Shown piece by piece: positions 61,380-64,000 of a DNA stretch of 64,000 nt. Location of the stretch: positions 1-64,000 of the forward strand of contig LJHR01000016.1 of assembly GCA_001296005.1 (NCBI GenBank), in the 5' to 3' direction. The notes under the pieces are model-generated. The model was given only the letters and a program-made list of their open reading frames with translations, had not been told where the DNA came from and made no database searches. Source of the DNA: an alpha proteobacterium AAP38. GTDB taxonomy: Bacteria; Pseudomonadota; Alphaproteobacteria; Azospirillales; Azospirillaceae. Positions within the stretch are counted from its first letter, which is position 1. Each line of letters starts with the position of its first letter. A program made the position numbers and the translations under genes.

Positions 61380-62140
61380 CAGGCGGCCCTTTCCTTCACG
61401 AATTCCGGGTTGATCGGGCCACAGCCCAGCATGCCGGCAACCTGGGCCAGCGCCTGCGGGTCACAGCCGTGCCGCCAGCCCTTGCGCGTGGCAGCGGTGA
61501 TGAAATGGGCCAGCGGATTGGTACCGCCGGCCAGGGCAGCATCGACGCGCACGGCCCCGTTTTGTACCGCGACCAGGGCATTGGCGACGGCCAGAGAGAC
61601 ATCATGGCTGGCGCTGATCCCGCGTTCGGTGGCGGGCGACAGCAGCCGGTCAAAGGCACGCAGGCGGGCCGCCACACCATCCATGTCCAGCACCCCGACC
61701 GCGTCCACGACATGGATGCAGTTTGCTCCGAACCCCTCCAATGACTGTGCCTGACGGGCCAGATCGCCGGGGCAATGCAGATGCCCATCAATGGGAAGGG
61801 CCGTGACATGCAGACCGGCTTCGTGGCCGGCAGCGATGATGGGCGCTGCCAATTCCAGATTGCCGACAAGAACGCGAATGGCGCGGATGCCCAGTGTCCT
61901 TGCCCGCTCCACCGCCATGACATCCTCCACCGGCATTGACAACACGGCGCGCAGCCCGTCATCCGCCAGCAGCCCGGCCAACGCCCAGTCACCAGCCGGC
62001 AGCACGATCCCATCCACCCCCACCCCGTCCAGGGCACGGGCAAGCAGGCTCAACGCCTCATGCCCGAACCGGGAGCGCAGGGCCGGCAGGGTCACGTCCT
62101 GGATGACGATATGCCGGGAGGACGGGGTGGGCCTGGACAT
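61379..62140 (-). CDS. 4-hydroxy-2-oxovalerate-aldolase-like protein lacking the metal site
   Basis: A 253-residue TIM-barrel protein of the HMGL-like family, collinear with DmpG/MhpE/NbaI (DVTL near residue 15; GISASHDVSLAVANALVAV at 174-192; RVDAALAGGTNPL). In true aldolases the first motif is DVTLRDG and the later one H-A-H-H-N. Here they read DVTLPAL and S-A-S-H-D, so the catalytic Arg, the Asp metal ligand and both metal His are gone. The C-terminal ~80 residues that contact the dehydrogenase partner are also missing. The frame is intact and tightly packed between nbaE and nbaG, so it is not an obvious pseudogene. Its role is unknown: a structural partner or a different metal-free reaction. 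Confidence 0.75.
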   Translation of the reverse strand: MSRPTPSSRHIVIQDVTLPALRSRFGHEALSLLARALDGVGVDGIVLPAGDWALAGLLADDGLRAVLSMPVEDVMAVERARTLGIRAIRVLVGNLELAAPIIAAGHEAGLHVTALPIDGHLHCPGDLARQAQSLEGFGANCIHVVDAVGVLDMDGVAARLRAFDRLLSPATERGISASHDVSLAVANALVAVQNGAVRVDAALAGGTNPLAHFITAATRKGWRHGCDPQALAQVAGMLGCGPINPEFVKERAA

Positions 62141-62151
62141 GGATGCCAGCC

Positions 62152-63630
62152 TTACAGCTTGATGCAGATGGTGGTGGGTTCGGAATAGAAGGACAGCGAA
62201 TGCTGCCCCCCTTCCCGCCCGATGCCGGAGAATTTGACCCCGCCAAACGGTGTGCGCAGGTCGCGCAGGAACCAGTCATTGACCCAGACGATCCCCACCT
62301 CCAGCGCGTGCGCCACCCGATGGGCGCGCTGCACGTCACGGGTCCACAGCGCGGCGGCCAGACCGTAACGGCTGTCATTGGCCTTGGCGATCACCTCCTC
62401 TTCGCTATCGAAGGGGGCGATGTGGCAGATGGGGCCGAAGATTTCTTCCTTCACACAGCGCGCATCCTCGGGCAGGCCAGCGATGATGGTGGGCTGCACA
62501 TAGGCGCCGTGATCGCGATGGTCGCCAAAACGCGGAACGCCGCCGCCCGTGATGGTGATAGCCCCTTCCTGCTTTGCCAGAGCAAAGTAGGAGACGACCT
62601 TGTCGCGATGCTTGGCGGAAATCAGCGGCCCCATCTCCGCCCCGTCATAAGGGCTGCCGACCTGGATCGCCTCTGCCTTCTGTTTCAGCGCGGCCACGAA
62701 CCGGTCGAAGATCGGGCGTTCGACATAGACGCGTTCGGAACAGAGGCAGACCTGCCCACAATTGCTGAACACCGACCGGACCGTGCCGGCCACCGCGTCG
62801 TCGAAATTGGCGTCAGCGAAGATGATGGCGGCGTTTTTGCCGCCCAGTTCGAAGCTGACGGGCTTCACGCCCGCCGCCGCACTGCGCATGATGGCGCTGC
62901 CGGTGCCGCTTTCACCGGTGAAGGTGATGGCGTCGATGCCGGGATGCCCGACCAGGAACTCACCCGTGTTGTCCGGCCCGAACCCATGCACCAGATTGAA
63001 GACGCCGGGCGGCATCCCCGCCTCATGCATGACCTCGGCCAGCAAGGCCGCCGTCGATGGCGTATCCTCCGACGGCTTGGCGACCACGGTATTGCCGCAG
63101 GCCAGCGCCGGCGCCAGCTTCCACGACAGCAACAACAAGGGCAGGTTCCAGGGCGATACAACCGCCACCACGCCCAGCGGCTTGGCAATCGTATAGTTCA
63201 CGGCCCCGCGCCCGTCGGCGGTATCAGTCTGAAAACATTCCGTGCCGCGTGTCAGGGCCAGATCGGCGAACAGGTTGAAATTGGCGGCCCCGCGCGGGAC
63301 GTCGATGCTGCGCGCCTGATGCAGCGCCTTGCCGGTATCCGCCACTTCGGCGGCCACGAAATCATCGAACCGGGCACGGATACCGTTGGCCACGGCGCGC
63401 AGCAGGGCCACGCGGTCACGCACTGGCATGCGGCCCCAGGGACCATGCAGGGCGGCCCGTGCAGCCTTCACCGCGCTGTCCACCTCCGCCTTGCCCGACA
63501 GATGCACGGGGGCCAGGGTCGCGCCATCGATGGGGGAGATGTTGGGGAAACTGTCCCCCGCGGTCACGAACTGCCCGCCGATATAAGCGGGGATGGTGCG
63601 GCCCTGAAAGGGATAGGCGTGGTGAACCAT
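62152..63630 (-). CDS. nbaE: 2-aminomuconate-6-semialdehyde dehydrogenase
   Basis: A 492-residue aldehyde dehydrogenase with the conserved PWNLPLLLLSWKLAPALACGN, FTGESGTGSAIM, the general-base Glu in SFELGGKNAAII and the catalytic Cys in NCGQVCLCSERV. The AMSDH/HMSDH branch is indicated by the operon and by FGGVKFSGIGREGGQHSLSFYSE at the end. It oxidises 2-aminomuconate semialdehyde to 2-aminomuconate with NAD. First gene of the six-gene catabolic operon, with a 12-base gap to the next gene. Confidence 0.93.
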   Translation of the reverse strand: MVHHAYPFQGRTIPAYIGGQFVTAGDSFPNISPIDGATLAPVHLSGKAEVDSAVKAARAALHGPWGRMPVRDRVALLRAVANGIRARFDDFVAAEVADTGKALHQARSIDVPRGAANFNLFADLALTRGTECFQTDTADGRGAVNYTIAKPLGVVAVVSPWNLPLLLLSWKLAPALACGNTVVAKPSEDTPSTAALLAEVMHEAGMPPGVFNLVHGFGPDNTGEFLVGHPGIDAITFTGESGTGSAIMRSAAAGVKPVSFELGGKNAAIIFADANFDDAVAGTVRSVFSNCGQVCLCSERVYVERPIFDRFVAALKQKAEAIQVGSPYDGAEMGPLISAKHRDKVVSYFALAKQEGAITITGGGVPRFGDHRDHGAYVQPTIIAGLPEDARCVKEEIFGPICHIAPFDSEEEVIAKANDSRYGLAAALWTRDVQRAHRVAHALEVGIVWVNDWFLRDLRTPFGGVKFSGIGREGGQHSLSFYSEPTTICIKL

Positions 63631-63944
63631 GGAACGAAACCCGTTCTCTGCTGCCGGGGCAGTGACTGCCCGTGCGGCCTGATGGGTTCCACGCTATCGG
63701 GGGCTTGTATAATAGAAAAATACCATTTCAGTGATCCGATATATGGGAATAGCTATATCAGGGACGGTGCCGGTGAAGGGGCCAAGAATGGTTGCGGCTA
63801 TGCCGCGACCATTTCGGCGGCGACTGCCGCCGCGCCGCACATGCGGCGTGAAGCCAAGCCCACGGATGTGGGCGCCGGCGATTGAGGAAAACGAAAGCAT
63901 AGCTTCTCATCCAGTCAGTTGGCTGGGAAGCTAAGGAGGAAAAC
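63631..63944. promoter_or_regulatory. Divergent intergenic region upstream of nbaE with three tandem hairpins
   Basis: The 314 bases between nbaE and the divergent gene hold no credible gene. Near 63734 GATATA and TATATC form an inverted repeat ten bases apart, a candidate regulator site. Further on are three successive hairpins: GGTTGCGGC/GCCGCGACC (63790-63810), CGGCGGC/GCCGCCG (63815-63832) and CGCCGCA/TGCGGCG (63833-63848). They would lie in the leader of the plus-strand gene. Confidence 0.55.
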
Positions 63945-64000
63945 ATGAGCCTGAACCTGACGCCGCTTGTGCTGGAAAACCGCCTGCGGGCGCGGCTGAA
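63945..64000 (+). CDS. 5' end of a gene truncated by the window edge
   Basis: ATG 63945 is preceded by an excellent ribosome site (AAGGAGG, spacing six). The 18 complete codons read MSLNLTPLVLENRLRARL. The NRLRARL run resembles the N terminus of HpcH/HpaI-type aldolases, but the fragment is too short for a call. It is divergent from the nba operon, so it could also be a regulator or another kynurenine-pathway gene. Confidence 0.6.
   Translation, partial: MSLNLTPLVLENRLRARL

Noticed and set aside
63731-63934. 67-codon frame between nbaE and the divergent gene
   Set aside because: It is made up largely of the three hairpins, is rich in Arg and Pro, has no ribosome site and resembles no family.

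Overview
The window comes from a GC-rich alphaproteobacterium, most likely an Azospirillum/Niveispirillum-type member of the Rhodospirillales. The pointers are a MucR/Ros regulator, a chemoreceptor with a C-terminal PilZ domain like Azospirillum Tlp1, a RibBX-type riboflavin protein, the glyA-nrdR-ribD block, and a plant-polysaccharide locus of the TonB-receptor/halogenase style seen in Caulobacter, Xanthomonas and Niveispirillum. The genus is an inference; no rRNA or other taxonomic marker is present.

Layout. 0.2-4.4 kb: a Bfd-type ferredoxin, a TPR lipoprotein, a PAS protein, the PilZ chemoreceptor and a VOC protein. 4.4-21.1 kb: a glycan-utilisation locus. The minus strand carries GH3 beta-glucosidase, TonB-dependent receptor, flavin-dependent halogenase, GH35 beta-galactosidase, GH31 alpha-xylosidase with a PA14 insert, and an SGNH esterase. 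The plus strand carries divergent GH29 alpha-L-fucosidase and GH97. Together these activities match stepwise removal of Fuc, Gal, Xyl and Glc from fucosylated, acetylated xyloglucan oligosaccharides. A perfect LacI-type operator lies between the two arms. 21-25 kb: ribE-ribBX-ribH-nusB-thiL. 25-29.4 kb: PadR and methyltransferase genes, then an unusual signalling group (tiny membrane ORF, lone receiver protein, helical protein, MarR regulator, small conserved protein) and mucR. 29.9-34 kb: rpiB, glyA, nrdR, ribD and two small proteins. 34-41 kb: ribokinase, a secreted protein and a valine/fatty-acid catabolic block (thiolase, enoyl-CoA hydratase, acyl-CoA dehydrogenase, mmsA).

41-48.8 kb: a large FkbM-TPR-glycosyltransferase-like fusion protein, an XRE regulator with a class III aminotransferase and a glutamine-synthetase-like ligase (probable polyamine use), and a YjbH-like outer-membrane protein. 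48.8-53.5 kb: an OmpR/EnvZ-type two-component pair, ybaK, a GAF-GGDEF cyclase, a decayed IS630 transposase end and an AT-rich membrane-protein gene. 53.7-58.5 kb: a MacA-MacB-NodT tripartite efflux operon. 58.6-63.6 kb: a 3-hydroxyanthranilate (lower kynurenine/2-nitrobenzoate) catabolic operon, nbaE-(aldolase-like)-nbaG-nbaF-nbaC-nbaD. Its aldolase-like member has lost all metal ligands. A divergent gene starts at 63945 and runs off the end.

The most unusual items are the metal-less aldolase homologue in the nba operon, the FkbM-TPR-GT fusion, the halogenase inside the xyloglucan locus, the palindromic operators, and the receiver/helical/MarR signalling group. I saw no tRNA, rRNA, CRISPR array, intact insertion sequence or known riboswitch.
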